A stretch of 64,000 nucleotides of DNA from DYRB01 sp963845265 (lineage in GTDB: Bacteria > Pseudomonadota > Gammaproteobacteria > Chromatiales > Chromatiaceae), in assembly GCA_963845265.1 (NCBI GenBank), contig CAWJRN010000003.1:124001-188000 (forward strand), given 5' to 3'. A program made the translations under genes and the position numbers. Positions 16,476 through 24,835 of the stretch are shown here, piece after piece. Position 1 is the first letter of the stretch. Every line of letters begins with the position of its first letter. The notes below the pieces were generated by a model. The model was not told the origin of the DNA and did not search any database. It was given only the letters and a program-made list of their open reading frames with translations.

Positions 16476-17915
16476 ATGCCATTCGCGACCACCTATCTGA
16501 TCCCCATACTCCCGGAGCTGGTGATCCTGCTCCTGGCCTGCACCATCCTGGTGGTGGACCTTTATCTCAAGGATGCCAACAAGGGTATCAACCACACCCT
16601 GGCGATCATCGGCCTGATCGTCGCCATTGGGGCGGTTGGGCTCGTCGGCGGAGGGGAACCGCAAGTCGCCCGCGACGGTGCCTTTGTGCGAGACGCTATG
16701 AGCGACGCGCTCAAGGGGCTAACCCTCCTGGTCACCCTGCTGATCTTTGTCTACGCGAAGGATTGGTTGCGCGACCGCGACATGCTCGTGGGCGAGTTCT
16801 ATGTCCTGTCTCTGTTTGCGGTGTTGGGCATGCTCGTGATGATCTCTGCCCACACCCTCTTGGTGCTCTACCTGGGCCTTGAGCTGTTGGCCCTGTGCCT
16901 CTATGCCTTGGTGGCCTTCGACCGCGATTCCAAGATCGGGTCCGAGGCGGCCATGAAGTACTTCGTCCTCGGAGCCCTGGGCTCCGGAATGCTGCTCTAC
17001 GGTGCCTCAATGATCTACGGCGCCACGGGCACTATCGAGATCGGTGCAATTGCCCAGCAGGTTGCGGCCGAGCAAGGGGTGCACGACAAGGTCCTGGTCT
17101 TCGGTCTGGTCTTCCTGGTCGTGGGCGTTGGCTTCAAGTTCGGCGCCGTACCCTTCCATATGTGGGTCCCAGACATCTATCAGGGGGCCCCAACCCCGGT
17201 GGTGGCCTTGCTGGGGAGCGCCTCCAAGCTCGCTGCGTTCGCGCTGGCCGTGCGCCTGCTCGTCGAGGGCCTGGGAGGGCTGCAACAGGATTGGCAAGGC
17301 ATGTTGATCATCCTCGCCGTGCTCTCCATGGGCTTGGGCAACCTGGTTGCCATTGCCCAGACCAATCTCAAGAGGATGCTGGCCTATTCGACCATCTCCC
17401 ATGTCGGCTTCATCTTCCTCGGCCTCCTGGCCGGGACGTCTCAGGGCAACGCCTCGGCCATGTTCTACGCCATGGTCTATGCCCCCATGGCCGCCGGTGC
17501 CTTCGGGATTCTGATTCTGATCAGCCGCAAGGGATTCGATGCCGAGAACCTGGACGACCTCAAGGGGCTCAACGAGCGCGATTCCTGGTCCGCGGCCATG
17601 ATGGCCCTGCTCATGTTCTCCATGGCCGGTGTACCGCCGACGGTTGGTTTCATGGCCAAGCTGTTGGTCTTGGAGTCTGTAGTCCGGGTCGACCTGGTCT
17701 GGCTCGCCCTGGTTGCCGTCTTCTTCTCTATCATCGGGGCCTTTTACTACCTGCGGGTCATCAAGGTCATGTACTTCGACAAGCCCGAGACCGATGCCCC
17801 CCTGTTGATGCGCGGCGGTGCCCGGGTGGCCATCTCGCTCAATGGCCTCGCCATGCTGGCGCTTGGGCTCTTCCCTGCATCCCTGCTCGGACTCTGCCAG
17901 GCAGCCTTCCCCTAG
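16476..17915 (+). CDS. nuoN: NADH-quinone oxidoreductase subunit N
   Basis: Last gene of the complex I operon; antiporter-like membrane subunit of 479 residues with about 14 transmembrane segments. Blocks GLELLALCLYALVAFDRDS (essential Glu), VGFKFGAVPFHMWVPDIYQGAP and NLKRMLAYSTISHVGFI are present. The ATG at 16476 (MPFATTYLIPILPEL) is preferred; the open frame upstream runs through the hairpin array. Confidence 0.95.
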   Translation: MPFATTYLIPILPELVILLLACTILVVDLYLKDANKGINHTLAIIGLIVAIGAVGLVGGGEPQVARDGAFVRDAMSDALKGLTLLVTLLIFVYAKDWLRDRDMLVGEFYVLSLFAVLGMLVMISAHTLLVLYLGLELLALCLYALVAFDRDSKIGSEAAMKYFVLGALGSGMLLYGASMIYGATGTIEIGAIAQQVAAEQGVHDKVLVFGLVFLVVGVGFKFGAVPFHMWVPDIYQGAPTPVVALLGSASKLAAFALAVRLLVEGLGGLQQDWQGMLIILAVLSMGLGNLVAIAQTNLKRMLAYSTISHVGFIFLGLLAGTSQGNASAMFYAMVYAPMAAGAFGILILISRKGFDAENLDDLKGLNERDSWSAAMMALLMFSMAGVPPTVGFMAKLLVLESVVRVDLVWLALVAVFFSIIGAFYYLRVIKVMYFDKPETDAPLLMRGGARVAISLNGLAMLALGLFPASLLGLCQAAFP

Positions 17916-18083
17916 GCCGTTAGCCCAGGCAAAATAGTAGCTAGGGTGCCGCGATACCCGACAGCGTGTAGACAGCAATTCGGCCGCAATTTACGCGAAC
18001 GGTTCAGTGGGTTAGGCAAAGCCCGGATTCCACCCACAGGGTGAGCCGACCGCTGACGCCAAGCCTTTGTTTATTTGCATCTC

Positions 18084-18100
18084 TTTGCGTTCATTTGCGG
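18084..18100. repeat. TTTGCG direct-repeat motif, copy 1
   Basis: TTTGCGTTCATTTGCGG lies in the 252-bp convergent gap between nuoN and gatA (17916-18167). A related run, TTTGCGTGAATTTGCGTGAT followed by TTGCGG, is at 33949-33974. No clear terminator was found in this gap; a GATGGGTTTCG fragment (18142-18152) recalls the hairpin repeat at 11452. Confidence 0.45.
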
Positions 18101-18167
18101 GTGAAGTGGTCTTCTTGGGATCAGCGGTCCGAGTCCTTAACGATGGGTTTCGGTCTCGTTGGACCAT

Positions 18168-19622
18168 TTATTCGTAGCCACAGGGCATTGCCAGATGCCA
18201 ATTCGTTGCCTGCTGGAAGCGGTGGGCCACATTGAGCAGTCGTCCCTCTTGGAAGTAGTTCCCGACGATCTGTAGCCCCACGGGCAGGCCGCCGGCCTGG
18301 GCGACCGGAATGGACATGCCAGGCAGCCCAGCGAGGTTGGTGGCAATGGTGTAGATGTCGTTAAGGTACATGGCGACTGGGTCGTCGGCCTTGTCCCCTA
18401 GGGAGAAGGCGGTCGTCGGGCTAGTGGGCCCCATAATGACGTCGACTTGCTCGAAGGCTCGCCGGAAGTCGTCGCTGATCAGGTGACGGATCTGCTGGGC
18501 TTTGAGGTAGTAGGCGTCGTAGTAGCCGGCGGAGAGGACATAGGTGCCGATCATGATGCGCCGCTGGACCTCGGCGCCGAAGCCTTCCGCCCGGCTGCGC
18601 TTATAGAGGTCTTCCAGGTCCTTGGGGTCGGCGCAACGGTGGCCATACCGCACTCCATCGAACCGGGCAAGATTCGACGAGCATTCGGCGGGGGCGACGA
18701 CGTAGTAGACCGGGACGGAGAGCGGGCTATTGGGCAGGTCGATCTCCCGGACCGTCGCCCCCAGCCCCTCATAGACCTTGATCGCCTCCTGGATGGCCGC
18801 GGCGACCGCGGGATCGAGCCCTTCGTCGAAGTATTCCCTGGGCAGGCCGATGCGCAGACCCTTGAGGTCGGCATGCAGGCCGGCGCTGTAGTCTACGGCC
18901 GGTTCTTGCGCGCTTGTGGAGTCTCTGGGGTCGCAGCCCGACATGGCCGAAAGCAGGGGGGCGGCATCCGCGGCGGTGCGGGTCATGATGCCAGCCTGGT
19001 CGAGACTCGAGGCGAAGGCGATCATGCCCCACCGCGAGACCCGCCCATAGGTGGGTTTGATCCCAGTGATACCGCACAGGGCGGCGGGTTGGCGGATGGA
19101 GCCGCCGGTGTCGGTGGCGGTGGCCGCGGCACAGAGTCGGGCCGCGACTGCCGCGGCAGAACCGCCGCTGGAACCCCCGGGGACCCGGGTGCGGTCCCAG
19201 GGATTCTTCACCGGGCCATAGAAGCTGGTCTCGTTCGACGACCCCATGGCGAACTCGTCCATGTTGGTCTTGCCGAGCACTACTGCACCCGCGCTGGCGA
19301 GGCGCTCGACCACGGTGGCGTCGTAGGGGGCGATGAAGTTGTCGAGCATGCGGGACCCGCAGCTGGTGCGGATCCCATTGGTGCAGAAGATGTCCTTGTG
19401 GGCGATGGGGATGCCGGTCAGTGGCCCGGCTTCGCCCCGTGCCAGGGCCGCGTCGGCCTGTGTCGCAGCGGTCATGGCCTGGTCCGGGGTGACGGTGATA
19501 AAGCTGTTGAGCTCGGTATCGAGTTGCTCGATTCGGGCCAGGAAGTGACGGGTCAGCTCGGCGCTGGAGAACTCGCCCCGGCGCAGGCCGGTGGCCAGCT
19601 CGGTGATGGTCTTGTGGTGCAT
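18168..19622 (-). CDS. gatA: Aspartyl/glutamyl-tRNA amidotransferase subunit A
   Basis: Amidase subunit of GatCAB, which releases ammonia from glutamine and helps convert Glu-tRNA(Gln) or Asp-tRNA(Asn). The amidase-signature triad is visible in the 484-residue protein: Lys76 (PIAHKDIF), Ser151 (GGSSGGSAAAVAA) and Ser175 (TDTGGSIRQPA). It lies downstream of gatC with a 122-bp gap. gatB, usually the next gene, is not here; the next gene is the convergent nuoN. Confidence 0.96.
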   Translation of the reverse strand: MHHKTITELATGLRRGEFSSAELTRHFLARIEQLDTELNSFITVTPDQAMTAATQADAALARGEAGPLTGIPIAHKDIFCTNGIRTSCGSRMLDNFIAPYDATVVERLASAGAVVLGKTNMDEFAMGSSNETSFYGPVKNPWDRTRVPGGSSGGSAAAVAARLCAAATATDTGGSIRQPAALCGITGIKPTYGRVSRWGMIAFASSLDQAGIMTRTAADAAPLLSAMSGCDPRDSTSAQEPAVDYSAGLHADLKGLRIGLPREYFDEGLDPAVAAAIQEAIKVYEGLGATVREIDLPNSPLSVPVYYVVAPAECSSNLARFDGVRYGHRCADPKDLEDLYKRSRAEGFGAEVQRRIMIGTYVLSAGYYDAYYLKAQQIRHLISDDFRRAFEQVDVIMGPTSPTTAFSLGDKADDPVAMYLNDIYTIATNLAGLPGMSIPVAQAGGLPVGLQIVGNYFQEGRLLNVAHRFQQATNWHLAMPCGYE

Positions 19623-19744
19623 CTGAGGTCCTTCGGTTTCTGCTGCTGGGTGGTCGCGGGCGGGGGAAGGCTTTCAGTTTTTAGTTTTTCGTCACTGCTC
19701 GAAACTTAAGGTTGTTACGAAAAACGAGAAATGAAAAACCCGAC

Positions 19745-20032
19745 CTACTCAATGACCTTCGGGACGAGATAGAGGCCGTTCTCGGTCTGGGGGGCAATCG
19801 CCTGAAAATGGGCGCGTTGATCCACCTCGCTGGCTTGGTCCGAGCGCAGACGCTGGGTCATGTGCAAGGGATGGGCCATGGGTTCGACGCCCGCTGTGTC
19901 TACGGTGCCCATTTGCTCCATCAGGGCGAGGATCTTGGACAGGTCGTTGGCGAGGCGGTCTTTGGTCTGTTCGGGAACGGCAAGGCGGGCCAGGTGGGCG
20001 ATCTTGTCGACGTCGGTGCGATCCAGGGCCAT
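19745..20032 (-). CDS. gatC: Aspartyl/glutamyl-tRNA amidotransferase subunit C
   Basis: Small GatCAB subunit that stabilises GatA. The 95-residue product (MALDRTDVDKIAHLARLAV...) has the usual length and ends with the conserved LYLVPKVIE. The frame is open 100 codons upstream but that part is not family-like, so the ATG at 20032 was chosen. It is divergent from mreB. The spacer to gatA holds an AT-rich imperfect inverted repeat (GTTTTTCGT ... ACGAAAAAC, about 19684-19728). Confidence 0.94.
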   Translation of the reverse strand: MALDRTDVDKIAHLARLAVPEQTKDRLANDLSKILALMEQMGTVDTAGVEPMAHPLHMTQRLRSDQASEVDQRAHFQAIAPQTENGLYLVPKVIE

Positions 20033-20144
20033 GGGTTTTTCCAGGGTGGGAAAAAGGCCAGGAAAATAGCACATTGGGCGGGCGCTGGGTACGTTGCAGG
20101 CGGCAAGGGTGGGTGCGCGCTCGTCGGCGAAGTGAGTATTAACC

Positions 20145-20173
20145 TTGCCCGCAGGGGGGCGCATTGCTAGATT
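20145..20173 (+). promoter_or_regulatory. Candidate sigma-70 promoter of mreB
   Basis: TTGCCC (20145-20150), a 17-bp spacer and TAGATT (20168-20173) lie about 90 bp upstream of the mreB ATG in the gatC-mreB divergent region. Each hexamer matches the consensus at 4 of 6 positions. No other pair with correct spacing was noticed there. Confidence 0.45.
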
Positions 20174-20264
20174 ACGCGCTTCATTTTTCCGGCCTGGGCG
20201 CGACTTTTTCCCACGGACCTCCACGGGACCCCGCCGCTGCGCGCCGCATTCTAGGTAATTGTTG

Positions 20265-21311
20265 ATGTTTTTCAGACGTATACGTGGAATGTTCTCCAAC
20301 GATCTGTCGATCGACCTGGGGACGGCGAACACCCTGATCTATGCCCACAACCAGGGCATCGTCCTCAATGAGCCCTCGGTGGTGGCCATTCGACAGGATC
20401 GGACCGGGGGGCCCAAGTCGGTGGCGGCGGTGGGGGAGGAGGCCAAGAAGATGCTCGGGCGCACGCCTCAGAACATCACCGCCATCCGCCCCCTGAAGGA
20501 TGGTGTCATCGCCGACTTCACCGTTACGGAGAAGATGCTCCAGTACTTCATCGACAAGGTGCACGCGTCCCGCATCTTTCGCCCCAGCCCGCGGGTGCTG
20601 ATTTGTGTCCCCTGCGGCTCGACCCAGGTCGAGCGGCGTGCCATCAAGGAGGCCGCGGCTGGGGCCGGGGCCCGGGATGTGTACCTGATCGAGGAGCCCA
20701 TGGCGGCGGCCATCGGGGCTGGACTGCCGGTGGATGAGCCGCGAGGGTCCATGGTCATCGACATCGGCGGCGGGACCTCCGAAGTGGCTGTGATCTCGCT
20801 CAACGGCATCGTCTATTCCAACTCGGTGCGCATCGGCGGCGACCGCTTCGACGATGCCATCATCAACTATGTGCGGCGGAACTACGGGACCCTAATCGGC
20901 GAGGCGACCGCCGAGCGCATCAAGCACACCATCGGCTCGGCCTTCCCGGGGGCCGAGGTGCGCGAGATCGAGGTCAAGGGGCGCAACCTGGCCGAGGGCA
21001 TCCCGCGCAGCTTCACGCTCAACAGCAACGAGATCCTCGAGGCTTTGCAGGAGCCCCTGGCCGGGATCATCGGCGCGGTGCGCATGGCTATAGAACAGAC
21101 CCCGCCGGAACTGGGCTCCGACGTCGCCGAGCGCGGGATCGTCCTGACCGGCGGCGGCGCCCTGCTGCGCGACCTGGACCGGCTGATCGAGGACGAGACC
21201 GGGCTGCCGGTGGTGGTCGCCGATGACCCCCTGACCTGCGTCGCACGTGGCGGTGGCAAGGCGCTGGAGATGCTCGACAGCCATGGTCTCGATCTGGTCA
21301 CCACTGAATAG
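20265..21311 (+). CDS. mreB: Rod-shape-determining protein MreB (bacterial actin)
   Basis: Cytoplasmic actin homologue that forms membrane-bound filaments and guides lateral wall synthesis. The 348-residue product starts MFFRRIRGMFSNDLSIDLGTANT-like, with phosphate-1 motif DLGTANT, phosphate-2 DIGGGTSEVA and adenosine motif TGGGALL. Two TTG codons at 20259 and 20262 are in frame, but the ATG at 20265 fits the family. mreC follows after a 251-bp gap that contains a mobile-element-like repeat. Confidence 0.97.
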   Translation: MFFRRIRGMFSNDLSIDLGTANTLIYAHNQGIVLNEPSVVAIRQDRTGGPKSVAAVGEEAKKMLGRTPQNITAIRPLKDGVIADFTVTEKMLQYFIDKVHASRIFRPSPRVLICVPCGSTQVERRAIKEAAAGAGARDVYLIEEPMAAAIGAGLPVDEPRGSMVIDIGGGTSEVAVISLNGIVYSNSVRIGGDRFDDAIINYVRRNYGTLIGEATAERIKHTIGSAFPGAEVREIEVKGRNLAEGIPRSFTLNSNEILEALQEPLAGIIGAVRMAIEQTPPELGSDVAERGIVLTGGGALLRDLDRLIEDETGLPVVVADDPLTCVARGGGKALEMLDSHGLDLVTTE

Positions 21312-21356
21312 AATCAATCCCCGGGGAGTGGGGGCCTTCGCCCTTCCTATCAGGCT

Positions 21357-21527
21357 CCTAGGAGCCTGTCGGGCTTAGGTGGGTCGGAGCGAGGGAGGGG
21401 GAGGGGGAGGCCATTTTGTTCCGGTTTCGAGGCGCATAGTGGGCTCTATGTAACGAAAAAGCGGGGCGAAATAGACGGTCGTCCCGCTTCCGCAGCCGAT
21501 TCATCCTAAGTCCGACAGGCTCCTAGG
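21357..21527. mobile_element. MITE-like element with 23-bp terminal inverted repeats
   Basis: A 171-bp non-coding block between mreB and mreC is bounded by inverted repeats at 21357-21379 and 21505-21527 that agree at 22 of 23 positions. Each arm begins CCTAGGAGCCTGTCGG. The left end is extended by a palindrome AGGCTCCTAGGAGCCT (21352-21367). The interior is purine-rich (21380-21410) and encodes nothing recognisable. Size and ends fit a miniature inverted-repeat element mobilised in trans; the source transposase is not in the window. Confidence 0.7.
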
Positions 21528-21562
21528 GCCGCCGGACCTGCCCAAGCACGAGGATCCTGGCC

Positions 21563-22465
21563 ATCAAGCCGTTGTTCGTCCAAGGTCCGTCACCCACGGC
21601 GCGTGTCATACTGGCGCTGGTCCTGGCCCTGGGACTGATTGTTGCCGATCACCGATTTCGCCACCTGGATGCGCTGCGCTCGGGTCTGATGGTGGTGGTC
21701 TATCCGCTGATCTATGCGGCCAATCTGCCGGCCAGCCTTAGCGCCAAGGTGCGCCTGCGCATGGCCACAGAGGCCCAGTTACGGGACGAGAACACGGTCC
21801 TGCATCGCGAGAATCTGGTCCTCAAGGGGCGGCTGCAACAATTCGATGCCTTGGAGGCGGAGAACCGACGCCTGCGTGACCTGCTCGGCTCGTCGTTCAA
21901 GATCGGCGATCGGGTCCTGGCGGCGGAGATCCTCGGGGTAGACCTCAACCCCTACCGGCAGCAGCTTATGATCGACAAGGGTTCGACCCTTGGGGTCTAT
22001 GTCGGCCAGCCGGTGCTCGACGCCAATGCGGTCATGGGCCAGGTGGTGCGGGTGGATCCCCTCACTTCGACCGTGTTGCTTATCACCGATGCAGATCACA
22101 CCCTGCCGGTGCGCGTGAGCCGCAACGGCCTGCGCGCCCTGGCGTCGGGCACCGGGACCATCAATCGCCTGGAACTGCCTCACCTGACCAATAACGCCGA
22201 TATTCAGGTGGGTGACGAGTTGTTCACGTCCGGTCTGGACGGACGCTTTCCGGCGGGTTATCCAGTGGCGCGGGTGGTGGAGGTGCGTATCGAGCCCGGG
22301 AAGCCCTTTGCCACAGTAGTGGCCGAGCCGAATGCCCGGTTGGACCGGGCCCGGGAGGCCCTGTTGGTGTGGACCTTGCCGACTACCTCCGCGCAGGCAG
22401 CCCTGGCGGCAGGCGTACCGCCGCCTGAGTCCGGGTCCCTCCCTGGGCCAGGGGGGAAGCCGTGA
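21563..22465 (+). CDS. mreC: Rod-shape-determining protein MreC (non-canonical start)
   Basis: Bitopic inner-membrane protein that links MreB to PBP2 and RodA. It has one N-terminal transmembrane helix, a coiled coil with repeated Glu/Leu/Arg/Asn (about residues 65-110) and a beta-rich periplasmic domain. E. coli MreC begins MKPIFSRGPS. Here the matching residues are encoded from ATC-AAG-CCG-TTG-TTC at 21563, and no ATG or GTG is available. A GAGGAT ribosome-binding site at 21549-21554 is 8 bp upstream of the ATC. The TTG at 21572 is the conventional alternative. The end overlaps mreD. Confidence 0.9.
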   Translation: MKPLFVQGPSPTARVILALVLALGLIVADHRFRHLDALRSGLMVVVYPLIYAANLPASLSAKVRLRMATEAQLRDENTVLHRENLVLKGRLQQFDALEAENRRLRDLLGSSFKIGDRVLAAEILGVDLNPYRQQLMIDKGSTLGVYVGQPVLDANAVMGQVVRVDPLTSTVLLITDADHTLPVRVSRNGLRALASGTGTINRLELPHLTNNADIQVGDELFTSGLDGRFPAGYPVARVVEVRIEPGKPFATVVAEPNARLDRAREALLVWTLPTTSAQAALAAGVPPPESGSLPGPGGKP

Positions 22466-22953
22466 AGGAGGCCTTACAGCACCCAGGTATTGGCCTGGTC
22501 ATCGCCTCTTTGGGCATCGCCTTGACGCTCACTGTCCTGCCCATGCCGCACTGGGCAGCGGAACTGCGGCCCCAGTGGGTGGCCCTGACCCTGATCTACT
22601 GGTCCCTCACCCAGCCGGAGCGCGTCGGGGTCTTCTGGGCGTTCGGTACGGGACTCCTGCTCGACGTGATCTCCGGTACGGTGCTGGGTCAGAATGCCCT
22701 GACCCTGTCTGCGGTGGCCTACCTGGCCATCGAGTTGCATCAGCGCATCAGGATCTTCCCGCTCTGGCAGCAGGCGCTGTCGGTGTGGGTACTGTTGCTG
22801 GTCGAGCGCCTACTGACGGTGTGGATCCTCGGTGCCACAGGGGCTCCCACACCCACCCTGTGGTACTGGATGCCGACCTTTTTTGGGCTGTTGCTGTGGC
22901 CCTGGCTGTCCCTGGTCCTGCGTGACCTGGGCGGTCGGCCACTGGGTCACTGA
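22462..22953 (+). CDS. mreD: Rod-shape-determining protein MreD
   Basis: Polytopic membrane protein of the elongasome, 163 residues with about five transmembrane helices and the family-typical PHWAAELRPQWVALTLIYWSL and GTGLLLDVISGTVLGQNAL segments. The GTG start overlaps the mreC stop (GTGA) and is followed by mrdA 13 bp after its own stop, so the three are translationally coupled. Confidence 0.94.
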   Translation: MKEALQHPGIGLVIASLGIALTLTVLPMPHWAAELRPQWVALTLIYWSLTQPERVGVFWAFGTGLLLDVISGTVLGQNALTLSAVAYLAIELHQRIRIFPLWQQALSVWVLLLVERLLTVWILGATGAPTPTLWYWMPTFFGLLLWPWLSLVLRDLGGRPLGH

Positions 22954-22966
22954 GGCGCCGACGGCG

Positions 22967-24835
22967 ATGGTGCATGCCACCTTTACCGAGGCGAGCGACG
23001 ACAGGCGCATCTTCACTGGCCGGGCGATCCTCGCCGCCCTGCTGGCCGTGCTGGCGATGGCGGGCATCTTGGGCCATTTGGCCAGGCTTCAGATCACCGA
23101 TCACGAGCACTTCACCACCCTGTCGCGGGACAACCGGGTCAAGCTCCAGCCCCTGCCGCCCACCCGCGGCATGGTCTACGACGCCAAGGGTGTCATGCTG
23201 GCGGGCAACGTCGCCTCCTATACCTTGGACATCACGGTGGAGAAGGTGGACGACCTGGATGCCACCATCGCCGAACTGCGTGAGCTGCTGCCCATTGATG
23301 ATGGGGACATCCGCCGCTTCGAGCGCCAGCGCGCCCAGGGGCGTCGCTACGACCCGGTGCCCCTGCGTGGCAACCTCAACGAGGTCGAGCTGGCGAGGTT
23401 CGCGGTCAACGGGCACCGATTCCCTGGGGTCGACATTGGTGTGGAGTTGCTGCGCTACTACCCCCTCGGACGCGATACCGCCCATGTCCTGGGGTATGTT
23501 GGGCGCATCAATGAGCGCGAGACAGAGCAGATCGACAGCGTTGAGTACAGCGGGACCCATTACATCGGCAAGAGCGGTGTGGAGAAGGCCTACGAGGAGA
23601 CCCTGCGTGGCACGGTCGGGTATCAGCAGGTGGAGGTCAATGCCAAGGGGCGGGTCCTTCGGGTGCTGGAGTCCCAGGCGCCGCGGTCCGGGCGGGATCT
23701 GCACCTCTACCTGGATATCGGCCTGCAGCAGGCCGCCGCCGCCGCCCTGGGCGACAACCGGGGTTCGGTGGTGGCCATCGACCCGCGCACGGGAGGTGTC
23801 CTGGCCATGGTCAGCAGTCCGACCTTCGACCCCAACCCCTTTGTCGGGGGCATTGGCGTGGAGGAATATAGCAACCTGCGCGATGATCCGGACCATCCCC
23901 TGTTCAATCGCGCGGTGCGGGGCCAGTATCCGCCTGGCTCGACGGTTAAGCCTTTCATCGGGCTCGGTGGCCTGGTCATGGGTACGGCCACCTTCTCCCA
24001 GAGCAAGTACTGCCCGGGCAGCTATCAATTGCCGGGCCACAGCCACAAGTACCGCGACTGGCGCCGGGGCGGGCATGGCACCGTGGGCATGAAGCAGGCG
24101 ATCGTGCAGTCCTGCGATGTCTATTTCTATGACCTGGCCCACGACATGGGTATCGACCGCCTGCACGACTTCATGTCCACCTTCGGATTCGGGACCCGTA
24201 CGGGCGTGGACGTGGCCGGCGAGCAGCCTGGTCTGCTGCCCTCGCGGGAGTGGGTGCAGCGCGCGCGCAACCGGGCCTGGTTCCCGGGGGAGACGCTGAT
24301 CGTGGGGATTGGACAGGGGGCCTTCCTGGCGACCCCGGTGCAGCTCGCCGCGGCTACCGCGGCTATGGCGAATCGGGGCCGTCTGATCGAGCCGCGGGTG
24401 GTGCGCGCCACCGGCACCCCTGGGATCAAGGCCGAGGACCCGACCTCCGCGCCGGTACGGAGGGTCCCGGTGGAGCACGACCTGGACTGGGACAACGTCA
24501 TCGGTGCCATGACCGATGTGGTGGAGCATGGTACCGCCAAGCGCATTCGGACCAATGCCTACCGCATCGCCGGCAAGACCGGGACCGCCCAGGTGTTCAC
24601 CGTCGGGCAGAAGGAGCGCTACAACGAGAGTCAGGTGTCCGAACGCAACCGCGATCATGCCCTGTTCGTCGCCTTTGCTCCGGTGGACGATCCGCGCATC
24701 GCCGTTGCGGTGATCGTGGAGAATGGTGGGCATGGGGGTTCTGTGGCCGCGCCCATCGCCCGCCAAGTCATGGACGCCTATCTGGGTTTTGCACCGGCGC
24801 CAGTGGAGTCCGTGGCTGCAGAAGATGGCGACTAG
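22967..24835 (+). CDS. mrdA: Penicillin-binding protein 2 (peptidoglycan transpeptidase)
   Basis: Elongation-specific class B transpeptidase acting with RodA. It has a short cytoplasmic N-terminus, one transmembrane helix (about 18-38), a PBP dimerisation domain and a transpeptidase domain. Active-site motifs are Ser325-TV-Lys328 (GSTVKP), SCD near residue 382 in the SxN position, and KTGTAQ near 541. The 622-residue length is normal. The ATG at 22967 (MVHATFTEASDDRR) is chosen; the frame is open upstream but overlaps mreD. Confidence 0.95.
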   Translation: MVHATFTEASDDRRIFTGRAILAALLAVLAMAGILGHLARLQITDHEHFTTLSRDNRVKLQPLPPTRGMVYDAKGVMLAGNVASYTLDITVEKVDDLDATIAELRELLPIDDGDIRRFERQRAQGRRYDPVPLRGNLNEVELARFAVNGHRFPGVDIGVELLRYYPLGRDTAHVLGYVGRINERETEQIDSVEYSGTHYIGKSGVEKAYEETLRGTVGYQQVEVNAKGRVLRVLESQAPRSGRDLHLYLDIGLQQAAAAALGDNRGSVVAIDPRTGGVLAMVSSPTFDPNPFVGGIGVEEYSNLRDDPDHPLFNRAVRGQYPPGSTVKPFIGLGGLVMGTATFSQSKYCPGSYQLPGHSHKYRDWRRGGHGTVGMKQAIVQSCDVYFYDLAHDMGIDRLHDFMSTFGFGTRTGVDVAGEQPGLLPSREWVQRARNRAWFPGETLIVGIGQGAFLATPVQLAAATAAMANRGRLIEPRVVRATGTPGIKAEDPTSAPVRRVPVEHDLDWDNVIGAMTDVVEHGTAKRIRTNAYRIAGKTGTAQVFTVGQKERYNESQVSERNRDHALFVAFAPVDDPRIAVAVIVENGGHGGSVAAPIARQVMDAYLGFAPAPVESVAAEDGD

